Below are positions 8,841 through 16,389 of a stretch of 37,987 nt of DNA, piece by piece. The stretch is taken from contig JAGCPK010000115.1 in NCBI GenBank assembly GCA_017965725.1, positions 1 to 37,987 on the forward strand. Reading direction: 5' to 3'. Under the pieces are notes generated by a model that was not told where the DNA came from, made no database searches, and was given only the letters and a program-made list of their open reading frames with translations. The stretch is from Prevotella sp. GTDB lineage: Bacteria; Bacteroidota; Bacteroidia; Bacteroidales; Bacteroidaceae. Made by a program: the position numbers and the translations under genes. Position 1 is the first letter of the stretch. Every line of letters begins with the position of its first letter.

Positions 8841-9744
8841 TCATAATGCGTTCCAGTTCTTCTTCATTGGCAAATGGAATACTGATCTTGCCTTTGCCTT
8901 TCGGAGAATAGGTCATCTCTACCTTGGTACAGAACAGATTCGCCAGCCGGTCTCGCAGAAAAATATATTCTTGCGGTAATGGGTTCTTGCTGGGAACGAC
9001 TTTCTTGACGGCTTGTATATCCTGACCTTTCTTGAGCAACTGGACCATTTCCTCTACTTTGCGTACAGAATAGCCGTTCTTCTGCACCTCCTTGAACATC
9101 TTGATTTGAGCGGAGGGACTCTCCAACGACAACAAGGCACGGGCGTGCCCCATATCCATGTCGTGGTTCTTCAGGGCCATCTGTATTGGCGCAGGCAGTT
9201 TCAGCAGACGCATATAGTTGGTGATAGCCGTACGGCTTTTGCCGACGCGGTCAGCGATTCTCTCCTGTGTCATGCCCAGTGTGTCGGCCATGTGCTGGTA
9301 AGCCAGCGCAATCTCTATGGCATTGAGGTCCTCGCGCTGGATGTTTTCTACCAGAGCCATCTCCATCACATTTTGATCCTCCACCGTACGGATATAGGCG
9401 GGGAGACTTTTGAGACCAGCCTGTAGTGAGGCTCTCCATCTGCGTTCGCCGGCAATGATCTGATATTTGCCATCGGGCATCTGGCGCAGGGTGATGGGGG
9501 TGATGATACCAATCTCCTGAATGCTGTTGGCCAGTTCCTTCATCGCCTCTTCGTCGAACTCACGTCGGGGTTGGTTGGGATTGGGCTCAATGAGGTTGAT
9601 AGGTATCTCACTCAGGTTTGAAGTACCTTCTGTCTGTACGTCTCCTGTGTCGATGAGAGCATCCAGGCCACGGCCTTTTCCTGTGCCGATGCTGTCCAGA
9701 CCCCTACCTAATGCCTTGCGATCATATTTCTTATGTACTGCCAT
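8815..9744 (-). CDS. parB: Chromosome partitioning protein ParB (CTP-dependent clamp, Spo0J/Noc family)
   Basis: A 309-residue ParB that loads at parS sites and works with ParA to segregate the origin region. After a Gly/Lys-rich N-terminal tail (KALGRGLDSI) comes the ParB N-domain with IEPNPNQPRREFDE, the nucleotide-binding GERRWRA segment and the ENIQREDLNAIEIA box (about 130-145). The helix-turn-helix TQERIADRVGKSRTAITNYM and a C-terminal dimer region follow. It lies 6 bp after parA, the usual chromosomal arrangement. I found no good parS site in the window. Confidence 0.95.
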   Translation of the reverse strand: MAVHKKYDRKALGRGLDSIGTGKGRGLDALIDTGDVQTEGTSNLSEIPINLIEPNPNQPRREFDEEAMKELANSIQEIGIITPITLRQMPDGKYQIIAGERRWRASLQAGLKSLPAYIRTVEDQNVMEMALVENIQREDLNAIEIALAYQHMADTLGMTQERIADRVGKSRTAITNYMRLLKLPAPIQMALKNHDMDMGHARALLSLESPSAQIKMFKEVQKNGYSVRKVEEMVQLLKKGQDIQAVKKVVPSKNPLPQEYIFLRDRLANLFCTKVEMTYSPKGKGKISIPFANEEELERIMNAIDGIKN

Positions 9745-9750
9745 TGCTTA

Positions 9751-10515
9751 TTATTTGTTTTTGCTGATGATTTCCTTTGCGAGTGCCAAGTGGTTCTTGC
9801 TACCTGTGGAGTCTGCATCGTAGAGGATGGCTGGCAGCCCGTGACTGGGCGCCTCGCTCAACTTGACATTGCGCTGGATGACGGTTTTGAAGACCAGTTC
9901 CTGGAAATGACGCTTCACCTCATCGTAAATCTGGTTTGCCAATCGCAGACGACTGTCATACATCGTCAACAGGAATCCTTCGATTTCGAGTGTGGGGTTC
10001 AGTTTCTGCTTGATGATGCGGATGGTGTTCAGCAGTTTGCTGATACCTTCCAGTGCAAAATACTCGCACTGCACAGGGATAATCACGGAGTCGGCGGCTG
10101 TCAGCGCATTGACGGTGATGAGTCCTAATGACGGGGAACAGTCGATGAGGATATAGTCGTATTCCTCTTTGACAGGAGCTAAGAGGTTACGGATCAGTTT
10201 CTCGCGGTTGCTCATGTTCAGCATCTCTATTTCAGCCCCGACGAGGTCGATATGGCTTGGGATGATGTCCAGCCCTTCTATATCGGTAGTATAGATGGCA
10301 TCACGGATATCTGTCTTATTGACGATACACTCATAGAGTGAACTATCTACTTGTTGAATATCGACACCCAGACCACTGGAGGCATTGGCTTGCGGGTCGG
10401 CATCGACCACAAGTGCCGTCTTTTCCAGCGTAGCAAGTGAAGCGGCCAGATTAATGGTGGTTGTCGTCTTTCCGACACCCCCCTTTTGGTTTGCTAATGC
10501 AATAATCTTACCCAT
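9751..10515 (-). CDS. parA: Chromosome partitioning ATPase ParA (Soj/MinD family)
   Basis: A 254-residue P-loop ATPase. The deviant Walker A motif [10 protein letters not shown] (Lys11 signature lysine, Lys16) begins ten residues from the start, typical of short chromosomal ParA/Soj proteins without an extra DNA-binding N-domain. Walker A' ([11 protein letters not shown], about 37-47) and Walker B ([11 protein letters not shown]) are intact. It is the first gene of the minus-strand run parA-parB-DUF5683-mltD-rel-C10 protease. A TAnnTTTG promoter element lies 42 bp upstream of the start codon. Confidence 0.96.
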   Translation of the reverse strand: MGKIIALANQKGGVGKTTTTINLAASLATLEKTALVVDADPQANASSGLGVDIQQVDSSLYECIVNKTDIRDAIYTTDIEGLDIIPSHIDLVGAEIEMLNMSNREKLIRNLLAPVKEEYDYILIDCSPSLGLITVNALTAADSVIIPVQCEYFALEGISKLLNTIRIIKQKLNPTLEIEGFLLTMYDSRLRLANQIYDEVKRHFQELVFKTVIQRNVKLSEAPSHGLPAILYDADSTGSKNHLALAKEIISKNK

Positions 10516-10556
10516 GTTTTATTTCTTTATACCTTATTAAACAGGAAATTTGGGGG

Positions 10557-10564
10557 CAAAGTTA
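10557..10564 (-). promoter_or_regulatory. Promoter -7 element for the parA operon
   Basis: On the minus strand this reads TAACTTTG (TAnnTTTG). No clear TTTG -33 box is seen at the proper distance, because that position is occupied by the 7-bp-period repeat at 10571-10598. The predicted start near 10550 leaves a leader of about 35 nt. Confidence 0.55.
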
Positions 10565-10570
10565 CAAAAT

Positions 10571-10598
10571 AATTGAGAATTGATAATTGAGAATTGAT
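10571..10598. repeat. Two perfect 14-bp direct repeats (four 7-bp units) in the parA/surE divergent promoter region
   Basis: AATTGAGAATTGAT occurs twice head-to-tail. Each copy is itself a near-duplication of a 7-mer (AATTGAG, AATTGAT). The repeat covers the space where the -33 boxes of both divergent promoters should be. Confidence 0.85.
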
Positions 10599-10615
10599 AA
10601 TTTTTAGTAATTTTG
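10587..10615 (+). promoter_or_regulatory. Promoter for surE-lpxB-permease run
   Basis: TAATTTTG at 10608-10615 fits TAnnTTTG. A weak TTGA at 10587-10590 lies 17 bp upstream. Predicted transcription start is near 10622, about 15 nt before the surE ATG at 10637. Confidence 0.55.
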
Positions 10616-10636
10616 CACCGAAATCATTGATATTTT

Positions 10637-11404
10637 ATGGAAATTAAACGACCATTACTACTCATTTCTAACGACGACGGGTATCAGGCAAAGGGTGTTA
10701 AGGCTCTGATAGAGATGCTTTCCGACTATGGCGATATTCTGGTCTGTGCGCCAGAAGGTGCCAGGAGCGGCTATTCCTGTGCATTCTCCGCCACGACACC
10801 CCTGCAGTTGACCTGCCGTGAACAGCGTCCGGGTGTAGAGGTATGGTCGTGTAACGGAACGCCTGTCGATTGTGTGAAAATGGCACTGGCAGAACTTATC
10901 TCGCGTAAGCCCGACATGGTCATCGGTGGTATCAACCACGGCGATAATGCCTCGGTCAACACGCATTACAGTGGTACGATGGGTGTGGTGTTGGAGGGTT
11001 GCATGAAGTATATTCCCTCTGTCGCATTCTCGTTGTGTGATCATCGTCAGGATGCCGATTTTGAGCCCTTGCGCCCCCTCGTACGCCAGATAACGGAGCG
11101 TGTACTCCGTGAAGGACTTCCTTTGGGTGTCTGCCTGAATGTGAATTTCCCGCTCGTTTCGGAATACAAAGGCGTGAAGGTCTGTCGGATGGCACATGGT
11201 ACCTGGGGTAATGAGGTCACAAAGTGCCATCATCCCCGTGGCTACGACTATTGGTGGATGGTGGGACAATATTGGAATGATGAGCCGGAAGCGGAGGATA
11301 CCGATAACTGGGCCCTTACCCACGGCTATGTGGCCATCACCCCCACACAGATAGATGTCACCGCCTATCAGGCGATGGATCAAATCAAATCCTGGAACCT
11401 ATGA
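10637..11404 (+). CDS. surE: 5'/3'-nucleotidase SurE
   Basis: A 255-residue SurE-family metal-dependent phosphatase that removes phosphate from nucleoside 5'- and 3'-monophosphates and short polyphosphates. The N-terminal SNDDGYQAKG (residues 9-18) supplies the metal ligands. GARSGYSCAFS, GTPVDC and GGINHGDNASVNTHYSGTMG (about 96-116) are the other family motifs, and the length is normal. Its stop codon overlaps the lpxB start (ATGA). Placement before a purine permease is compatible with nucleotide recycling. Confidence 0.95.
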   Translation: MEIKRPLLLISNDDGYQAKGVKALIEMLSDYGDILVCAPEGARSGYSCAFSATTPLQLTCREQRPGVEVWSCNGTPVDCVKMALAELISRKPDMVIGGINHGDNASVNTHYSGTMGVVLEGCMKYIPSVAFSLCDHRQDADFEPLRPLVRQITERVLREGLPLGVCLNVNFPLVSEYKGVKVCRMAHGTWGNEVTKCHHPRGYDYWWMVGQYWNDEPEAEDTDNWALTHGYVAITPTQIDVTAYQAMDQIKSWNL

Positions 11405-12528
11405 AGTATTATCTGATTGTTGGCGAGGCTTCGGGCGATCTTCATGCATCCCATCTGATGCAATCGTTGAAAGAAAATGACTCCCATGCGGAATTCCGTT
11501 TCTTTGGCGGTGATATGATGACGTCCGTAGGAGGTACTTGTGTGCGCCACTATCGTGATCTGGCCTATATGGGTTTTATTCCTGTACTACTTCATTTGCC
11601 GACGATTCTCGCTAATATGAAGATGTGTAAGCGTGACATCTCCGAGTGGCGGCCCGACTGTGTGATCCTTGTCGATTATCCCGGTTTCAACCTGAAGATT
11701 GCCAGATATGTAAAATCAAAGACAAACATTCCCGTCTATTATTATATCTCTCCGAAGATTTGGGCTTGGAAGGAGTATCGCATCAAGAACATCAAACGCG
11801 ATGTGGATGAACTCTTTTCCATCTTGCCCTTCGAGGTGGAGTTCTTCGAGCAGAAACATCATTATCCCATCCACTACGTGGGGAATCCCACTGCCGATGA
11901 GGTGAGGGAGTTTTTGGGAAGTGAAAAGCGAGAAGTGAAAAGTGAAAAGTTAATTGCCCTTCTGGCGGGGAGTCGGAAGCAGGAGATCAAGGCTAATCTG
12001 CCAGCCATGCTGGAGGTTGTCAAGGACTATGAGCAAGCCTATCAGATAGTGGTGGCAGGTGCACCCAGTATAGAATCATCTTACTACGAGACTTTTTTAC
12101 GGGGAACCAATGCCAAGATTGTCTATAACCAGACTTATCCTCTGTTGGCCAAAGCCCATGCCGCCTTGGTGACCAGTGGCACTGCTACGCTGGAGACCTG
12201 TCTCTTCCAAGTGCCTCAGGTGGTGTGCTATGCCACTCGTATGCCGTGGCTCATCGGCTTGTTGCGTCGGTTGTTCTTGAAGGTGCCGTTTGTATCGTTG
12301 GTGAACCTCGTGGCCAACCGCGAGGTGGTGAAAGAACTGGTAGCCAACACGTTTACTATCAATCGTCTCCGCACAGAACTTCAGAAGATCCTCGACGGAC
12401 CGGTCCGTCAGGCTATGCTCGACGGCTATGCCGAGGTAAGCAGGCGGTTGGGTGAACAAAAGGCTCCTGACCAGGCAGCGAAGATCATATATTCATTATT
12501 AATAAAAATAGCCAATCCCGATGAATAA
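11401..12528 (+). CDS. lpxB: Lipid-A-disaccharide synthase LpxB, with a 7-bp-period repeat inside the gene
   Basis: A 375-residue GT19 glycosyltransferase that joins UDP-2,3-diacylglucosamine and lipid X to form the lipid A disaccharide at the inner membrane. Diagnostic motifs are GEASGDLHASHL (7-18), VDYPGFNLKIA, YYISPKIWAWKE (the IWAW signature), the LLAGSRKQEIKANLP segment (about 187-201) and TSGTATLETCL. An odd patch, residues 174-183 (SEKREVKSEK), is encoded by four tandem 7-bp units of GTGAAAA type. It sits in the loop just before the LLAGSR strand, a place that tolerates length change. Motifs on both sides stay in frame, so the enzyme should be functional. Overlaps the next gene by 8 bp. 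Confidence 0.95.
   Translation: MKYYLIVGEASGDLHASHLMQSLKENDSHAEFRFFGGDMMTSVGGTCVRHYRDLAYMGFIPVLLHLPTILANMKMCKRDISEWRPDCVILVDYPGFNLKIARYVKSKTNIPVYYYISPKIWAWKEYRIKNIKRDVDELFSILPFEVEFFEQKHHYPIHYVGNPTADEVREFLGSEKREVKSEKLIALLAGSRKQEIKANLPAMLEVVKDYEQAYQIVVAGAPSIESSYYETFLRGTNAKIVYNQTYPLLAKAHAALVTSGTATLETCLFQVPQVVCYATRMPWLIGLLRRLFLKVPFVSLVNLVANREVVKELVANTFTINRLRTELQKILDGPVRQAMLDGYAEVSRRLGEQKAPDQAAKIIYSLLIKIANPDE
11921..11950. repeat. GTGAAAA 7-bp tandem repeat inside lpxB
   Basis: Units are GTGAAAA, GCGAGAA, GTGAAAA, GTGAAAA, then GT. The same 7-mer type occurs between genes at 19788-19815 and 34234-34261. It encodes a charged loop in LpxB. Confidence 0.8.
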
Positions 12529-13831
12529 ATTCCTCACACTATTAGGTTTTGAACCAGCCCGACATTCTGTAAAGGTGGAAATAATGGCTGGCGTGACAAC
12601 ATTCCTTACGATGTCGTATATCCTGGCTGTCAACCCTCAGATTCTCGGGGAGACGGGGATGGACAAAGGGGCTTTGTTTTCTGCCACCGTTGTGGCAGCG
12701 GCTTTAGCAACCCTCGTGATGGCGTTTTATGCCAAGTTGCCGTTTGCACTGGCTTCAGGTATGGGTCTGGATGCCTTCTTTGCCTATACCCTTGTCCTGA
12801 CGATGGGCTATACATGGCAGCAGGCCTTGGCGGCTGTCTTTGTCGAGGGTATAGTGTTCATATTGCTTACCTTATTTAAGGTGCGTGAGGCGATTGTCAA
12901 GGCTATTCCGATTAATCTCCGCTATTCTATCACGGTGGGTATCGGACTCTTTATTGCATATATCGGTTTGAAGAACGGTGAGTTGATTGTGGCCAGTGAG
13001 GATATGCTGACGATGCAGGGACCGTGGACGGCGTCCTCTGTTCTGGCAATTGCCGGCATCATCTTAGGAGCCGTCATGATGGCTGCAAAAGTTAGGGGAG
13101 CCTTGTTCTATTCCATTGTTATTGTCACGTTTGTGGGCATCCCCTTCGGTGTCACGCCGATGCCTGAGAGTTTCTCGCTGATTAGCATGCCTCAGTCATT
13201 GGCACCTATCGCCTTCCATCTGGATTTCTCCGCTTTCCTGTCTTTCGATATCAACTATTATGTGGTTTTGTTCACCTTGTTCTTTATGGATCTTTTTGAT
13301 ACGCTTGGTACCCTGATAGGCACTTCTACCAGTGCAGGCATGGTTGATCCCCAAACAGGACGTATTCATGGCCTGAACCGTGCACTGATGGCTGATGCGG
13401 TCGGGACAACTATAGGTGCCCTGTGCGGAACGAACACGGTGACGACCTATGTGGAGAGCACGACTGGTGTCGCGGAGGGAGGTCGTACAGGACTGACCTC
13501 CTTCACGGTGGCCATGCTGTTTCTCGTGGCGTTGTTCTTCTCGCCGCTCTTTCTGATCATCCCTTCTGCCGCCACTACTAGTGCTTTAGTGTTGGTGGGA
13601 GTCATGATGATGAAGCCTATCACGAAGATAGACTTCTCCGACTTCACGGAAGCCGTACCTTGTTTCATCATGATCCTTACCATGCCTTTTACGGGGAGTA
13701 TCTCTGACGGTATCGTACTGGGTATGCTTTCTTATGTGCTGGTGAAGGTCTGCACGGGCCGCTATCAGGAAATATCCATTGTCATGTATATCCTCGCCGC
13801 TTTCTTTATGTTGAAATATATATTTAATTAA
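12521..13831 (+). CDS. NCS2-family purine (guanine/hypoxanthine/adenine) permease
   Basis: A 436-residue polytopic membrane protein of the AzgA/PbuG/GhxP-like branch of nucleobase-cation symporters, with about 12-14 hydrophobic segments. Family features include EIMAGVTTFLTMSYILAVNP near the N-terminus, ASGMGLDAFFAY (about residues 80-91), DLFDTLGTLIGTS and NTVTTYVESTTGVAEGGRTGLTS. The last two carry the substrate-site acidic residues. It should import purine bases with protons; the exact base cannot be told from sequence. The start overlaps lpxB by 8 bp and the next gene follows after 7 bp, so the four genes are translationally tight. Confidence 0.93.
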   Translation: MNKFLTLLGFEPARHSVKVEIMAGVTTFLTMSYILAVNPQILGETGMDKGALFSATVVAAALATLVMAFYAKLPFALASGMGLDAFFAYTLVLTMGYTWQQALAAVFVEGIVFILLTLFKVREAIVKAIPINLRYSITVGIGLFIAYIGLKNGELIVASEDMLTMQGPWTASSVLAIAGIILGAVMMAAKVRGALFYSIVIVTFVGIPFGVTPMPESFSLISMPQSLAPIAFHLDFSAFLSFDINYYVVLFTLFFMDLFDTLGTLIGTSTSAGMVDPQTGRIHGLNRALMADAVGTTIGALCGTNTVTTYVESTTGVAEGGRTGLTSFTVAMLFLVALFFSPLFLIIPSAATTSALVLVGVMMMKPITKIDFSDFTEAVPCFIMILTMPFTGSISDGIVLGMLSYVLVKVCTGRYQEISIVMYILAAFFMLKYIFN

Positions 13832-13838
13832 AGATAAT

Positions 13839-14546
13839 ATGAAAAAGATTCTGACAATCGCGCTGATGACTGTAGCGGCTCTCACCGCACAAGCGCAGAA
13901 CATCCAACTACACTATGATTTTGGTCGTAACATCTATCCCGATGAGGAGGACGGACGCCAAAAAGTTACTATTACCCTCGAGCAGTTCAAGGCTGATCAG
14001 TGGGGATCATGGTACTATTTCGTCGATATCGATCTGAGCCGCAAGGAGACAAAAGGCGCTTACACGGAGATATCGCGTGAGTTCAACTTTGGCAAGCAGT
14101 CGCCCTTTGCTGCCCACGTAGAGTATGATGGCGGTCTGGGATCCCGTTCCGGCAGTTACCAGCAAGCAGCCCTCATAGGTGCGGCCTACAACGGACATAC
14201 CAGTGATTTCTCCACGACATGGTCTGTTCAGTTGCTCTATAAGCGTTTCTTCAAGAGTTCGGACTATAATAGTGCTTTCAACAGTGCCCAACTCACGGGT
14301 GTGTGGGGTACAACTTTTGCTAAAAAGAAATGCACCTTCTCGGGCTTCATTGATTTCTGGCGTGAGGAGAAAGCCAATGGTCACGGAAAACTGGTCATCC
14401 TCTCTGAGCCACAGATTTGGTATAACGCCACGGAACACTTCAGTCTTGGTGCTGAGGTGGAGATAAGCAATAATTTCATCTATAATACGTTTAATGATAA
14501 GACTTTCTTTGTCAATCCTACATTGGCTGTGAAATGGAACTTTTAA
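13839..14546 (+). CDS. DUF5020 family outer-membrane beta-barrel protein
   Basis: A 235-residue protein with a signal peptide (residues 1-19, cut after AQA) followed by alternating-strand segments throughout and a C-terminal aromatic residue (AVKWNF), typical of outer-membrane barrels. I recognise the DUF5020 pattern (LHYDFGRN near the N-terminus, FTFEFFKxDxWGSWYYFVDID-like strand, ISREFNFGK). The family resembles Tsx-type nucleoside channels. Its position 7 bp behind a purine permease suggests an outer-membrane route for nucleosides or bases; this is inference from context and fold type only. Confidence 0.85.
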   Translation: MKKILTIALMTVAALTAQAQNIQLHYDFGRNIYPDEEDGRQKVTITLEQFKADQWGSWYYFVDIDLSRKETKGAYTEISREFNFGKQSPFAAHVEYDGGLGSRSGSYQQAALIGAAYNGHTSDFSTTWSVQLLYKRFFKSSDYNSAFNSAQLTGVWGTTFAKKKCTFSGFIDFWREEKANGHGKLVILSEPQIWYNATEHFSLGAEVEISNNFIYNTFNDKTFFVNPTLAVKWNF

Positions 14547-14586
14547 TTAAAATCAATAATATCATTTTTATCAAACATTAAAAAAT

Positions 14587-15942
14587 ATGGCTTATACAGA
14601 AACAACAACAACAGGTTACGGAACGCGCGTCGGACGCTCGTTCAAAAGTATTGGATCAGGTTTCGTTATGTTCTGCCTCGCTACGGCACTTCTCTGGTGG
14701 AACGAAGGACGTGCAGTGAAGACAGAAAAGATGCTCGATGAGGCCGCCGGTGCCTACGTGGAGATGGAGAACCCCAACAAGAAAGATGCTTCGCTCGATG
14801 GCGAACTCATCTGTGGTACGGCGATGGCTACAACTGAGGACTCATTGGTTGATGCCCAGTTTGGTATCGGCGCCAATGCTATTGCTATCAGCCGTAAGGT
14901 AGAGTACTATCAGTGGGTAGAGCACTCTCAGAGCAAGAGCGAGGACAAACTCGGCGGTAAGGAAGTGACCACCACGACCTATACCTATAGTAAGGAGTGG
15001 GTGTCAAGCCCTGTGCAGTCTTCCGAATTCAAGGATCCCGCCTATCAGAACAAGAACATGGTGCTGACTACCATCGAGGATGCCAGTCAGTATTCTGAGA
15101 ATGTTTCATTTGGTGCCTATAAACTGAACGAGAGCCTTATCCACAGCATCTCTTCACGTGAGGGTATGGACCTGGCCATTAGCGAGGATCTGCTGAAGCA
15201 GTTTGACAAGAACACCCAGGTGGCTTACGAGCGCTTCTATGGCGTGAAGCAGAAGCAGCCAGAACCAGAGCAGACTGTCGTGCTCTCTGACTCTGCCAAG
15301 GCTGTAGCCGACTCACTGAAGGCTGTCAACGACTCTATCAACGCTGCTATGGCCAAGGCTGAGAACAAGAAGGACTTCGAGTATATCCATCAGGCCAGCA
15401 ATGTGCTCTATTTCGGACGCGTTCCCGGCTCTCCTGAGGTGGGCGATGTGCGTGTAACCTTCGAGAAGGTCGTTCCTGCCAAAGTGACGGTGATGGCTGT
15501 TGTCGATGGTGATACCTTCAAGCCTTACAAGGCCAAGAACGGCAAGCGCTTCCAGACCCTCGTCATGGGTAAGAAGAGTGGCGATGAGATTATCGATGCG
15601 GAGAAGGAGGCCAACAATATGTGGCTTTGGGCTCTGCGTATCTTGGGCATCATGCTCGTGATTGCTGGTCTGAAAGGTATCTTTGGTTTCATCGAGACCA
15701 TCCTCAAGGTGGTACCGTTTATCGCTGGTATTTTCGGATGGGGTGTTGGTATCGTCTGCACCGTCATTGGTGTTGTGTGGTCACTGATTATCATTGCATT
15801 GGCATGGCTCTTCTATCGTCCATTGCTTGGCATCGCCCTGCTGGCCCTTGCTGGATTCCTGGTATGGGTATTTGCTTTCAAGGGCAAGGACAAACTGAAA
15901 GAACTGGCAGCCAAGCGTAATCAACCGCAGCCTGCGCAATAA
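14587..15942 (+). CDS. TMEM43/LUMA-family membrane protein
   Basis: A 451-residue protein matching the TMEM43 family (DUF1625), whose human member is LUMA. A first membrane helix at about 22-40 contains the family hallmark FWNEGRA (here LLWWNEGRAVKT). A large soluble domain follows (about 45-340, including the WVEHSQSK and YSKEWVSSPV segments typical of the family). Four closely spaced membrane helices lie at about 345-440, followed by a basic tail. A Lys/Ala/Asp-rich insertion is present near 225-262. The bacterial function is not established. A 40-bp gap separates it from DUF5020 and no promoter is visible, so it probably ends the surE run, closed by the terminator at 15991. Confidence 0.88.
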   Translation: MAYTETTTTGYGTRVGRSFKSIGSGFVMFCLATALLWWNEGRAVKTEKMLDEAAGAYVEMENPNKKDASLDGELICGTAMATTEDSLVDAQFGIGANAIAISRKVEYYQWVEHSQSKSEDKLGGKEVTTTTYTYSKEWVSSPVQSSEFKDPAYQNKNMVLTTIEDASQYSENVSFGAYKLNESLIHSISSREGMDLAISEDLLKQFDKNTQVAYERFYGVKQKQPEPEQTVVLSDSAKAVADSLKAVNDSINAAMAKAENKKDFEYIHQASNVLYFGRVPGSPEVGDVRVTFEKVVPAKVTVMAVVDGDTFKPYKAKNGKRFQTLVMGKKSGDEIIDAEKEANNMWLWALRILGIMLVIAGLKGIFGFIETILKVVPFIAGIFGWGVGIVCTVIGVVWSLIIIALAWLFYRPLLGIALLALAGFLVWVFAFKGKDKLKELAAKRNQPQPAQ

Positions 15943-15990
15943 CAACGGATTATTCCTGACCGTATCAGGTTTGTTATAAATCCGAGAAAG

Positions 15991-16023
15991 ATATCCCTGC
16001 TTCAACCGAGTGGGGATATTTTT
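15991..16023 (+). terminator. Terminator-like hairpin after the TMEM43-family gene
   Basis: Arms ATATCCC (15991-15997) and GGGATAT (16013-16019) form a 7-bp stem with a 15-nt loop, followed by a T run (16019-16023). It lies about 50 bp past the stop codon. Its CCC...GGGATAT arms resemble those of the 42-bp array that follows, so it may be the ancestor or a diverged first copy. Confidence 0.7.
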
Positions 16024-16050
16024 CTGATTAATCGGTTTTATCCTCCAAAA

Positions 16051-16302
16051 ATATTCCCTAAGATTTATGGGAATATATTCTATCCATCAAAAGTATTCCC
16101 TTTCAAAAATGGGAATATATTCTGTTCTTCAAAAATAAACCCTTAAAATTTTGGGAATATATTTTGCTCGTTAAAAATAATCCCTCTCAATTTTGGGATT
16201 ATATTTTGCTCATCAAAAATAATCCCTTTTAAATTTCGGATTATATTTTATTCGTCAAAAATAATCCCTTTCAATAATGGGATTATATTCTGATAAAAAT
16301 AG
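16051..16302. repeat. Six-unit tandem array, exact 42-bp period, one hairpin per unit
   Basis: Units start at 16051, 16093, 16135, 16177, 16219 and 16261, always 42 bp apart. Each is an 8-nt left arm, a 10-nt loop, an 8-nt right arm and a 16-nt linker, the first five linkers ending in AAAA. Arms are ATATTCCC/GGGAATAT (unit 1), GTATTCCC/GGGAATAT (2), ATAAACCC/GGGAATAT (3), ATAATCCC/GGGATTAT (4 and 6) and ATAATCCC/CGGATTAT (5). Stems are perfect in 1, 4 and 6, have a G-T end pair in 2, one mismatch in 5 and two mismatches in 3. Loops are A/T-rich and vary. The 447-bp gap 15943-16389 between two converging gene runs holds this array plus one terminator on each side and no gene. A minus-strand frame reads a 14-residue repeat but is broken by stops in units 1, 3 and 5. 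Confidence 0.95.
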
Positions 16303-16330
16303 AGGGCATCCCAAAATGAAATGCATAGAA

Positions 16331-16365
16331 AAAACCGCTTGCAATTCAGGCTTGCAGGCGGTTTT
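16331..16365 (-). terminator. Strong terminator of the HATPase/STAS/RsbW run (probably works both ways)
   Basis: Outer arms AAAACCGC (16331-16338) and GCGGTTTT (16358-16365) pair over 8 bp. After a T-G pair, inner arms TGCAA (16340-16344) and TTGCA (16352-16356) add 5 bp around a 7-nt loop. A/T runs on both sides make it bidirectional. It lies 25 bp past the stop at 16390. Confidence 0.9.
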
Positions 16366-16389
16366 CTATAATAGTTTGATAATCTGCAC

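Noticed and set aside
10658-11383. Long minus-strand open frame opposite surE
   Set aside because: Shadow of a conserved gene; no promoter or family features. Similar shadows opposite recQ (24612-25364), mutL (32969-33721) and purB (36520-37272) were dropped for the same reason.
16051-16302. CRISPR array
   Set aside because: The period is constant, but no unit contains an invariant repeat plus unique spacer; loops and linkers are all related to each other, and no cas genes are present.
16051-16302. Coding for a 14-residue peptide repeat on the minus strand (pattern NIIPxLKGIIFDEQ)
   Set aside because: The frame has stop codons in units 1, 3 and 5. The paired arm change also alters residues non-conservatively (Ile to Asn), which fits selection on pairing better than on protein.
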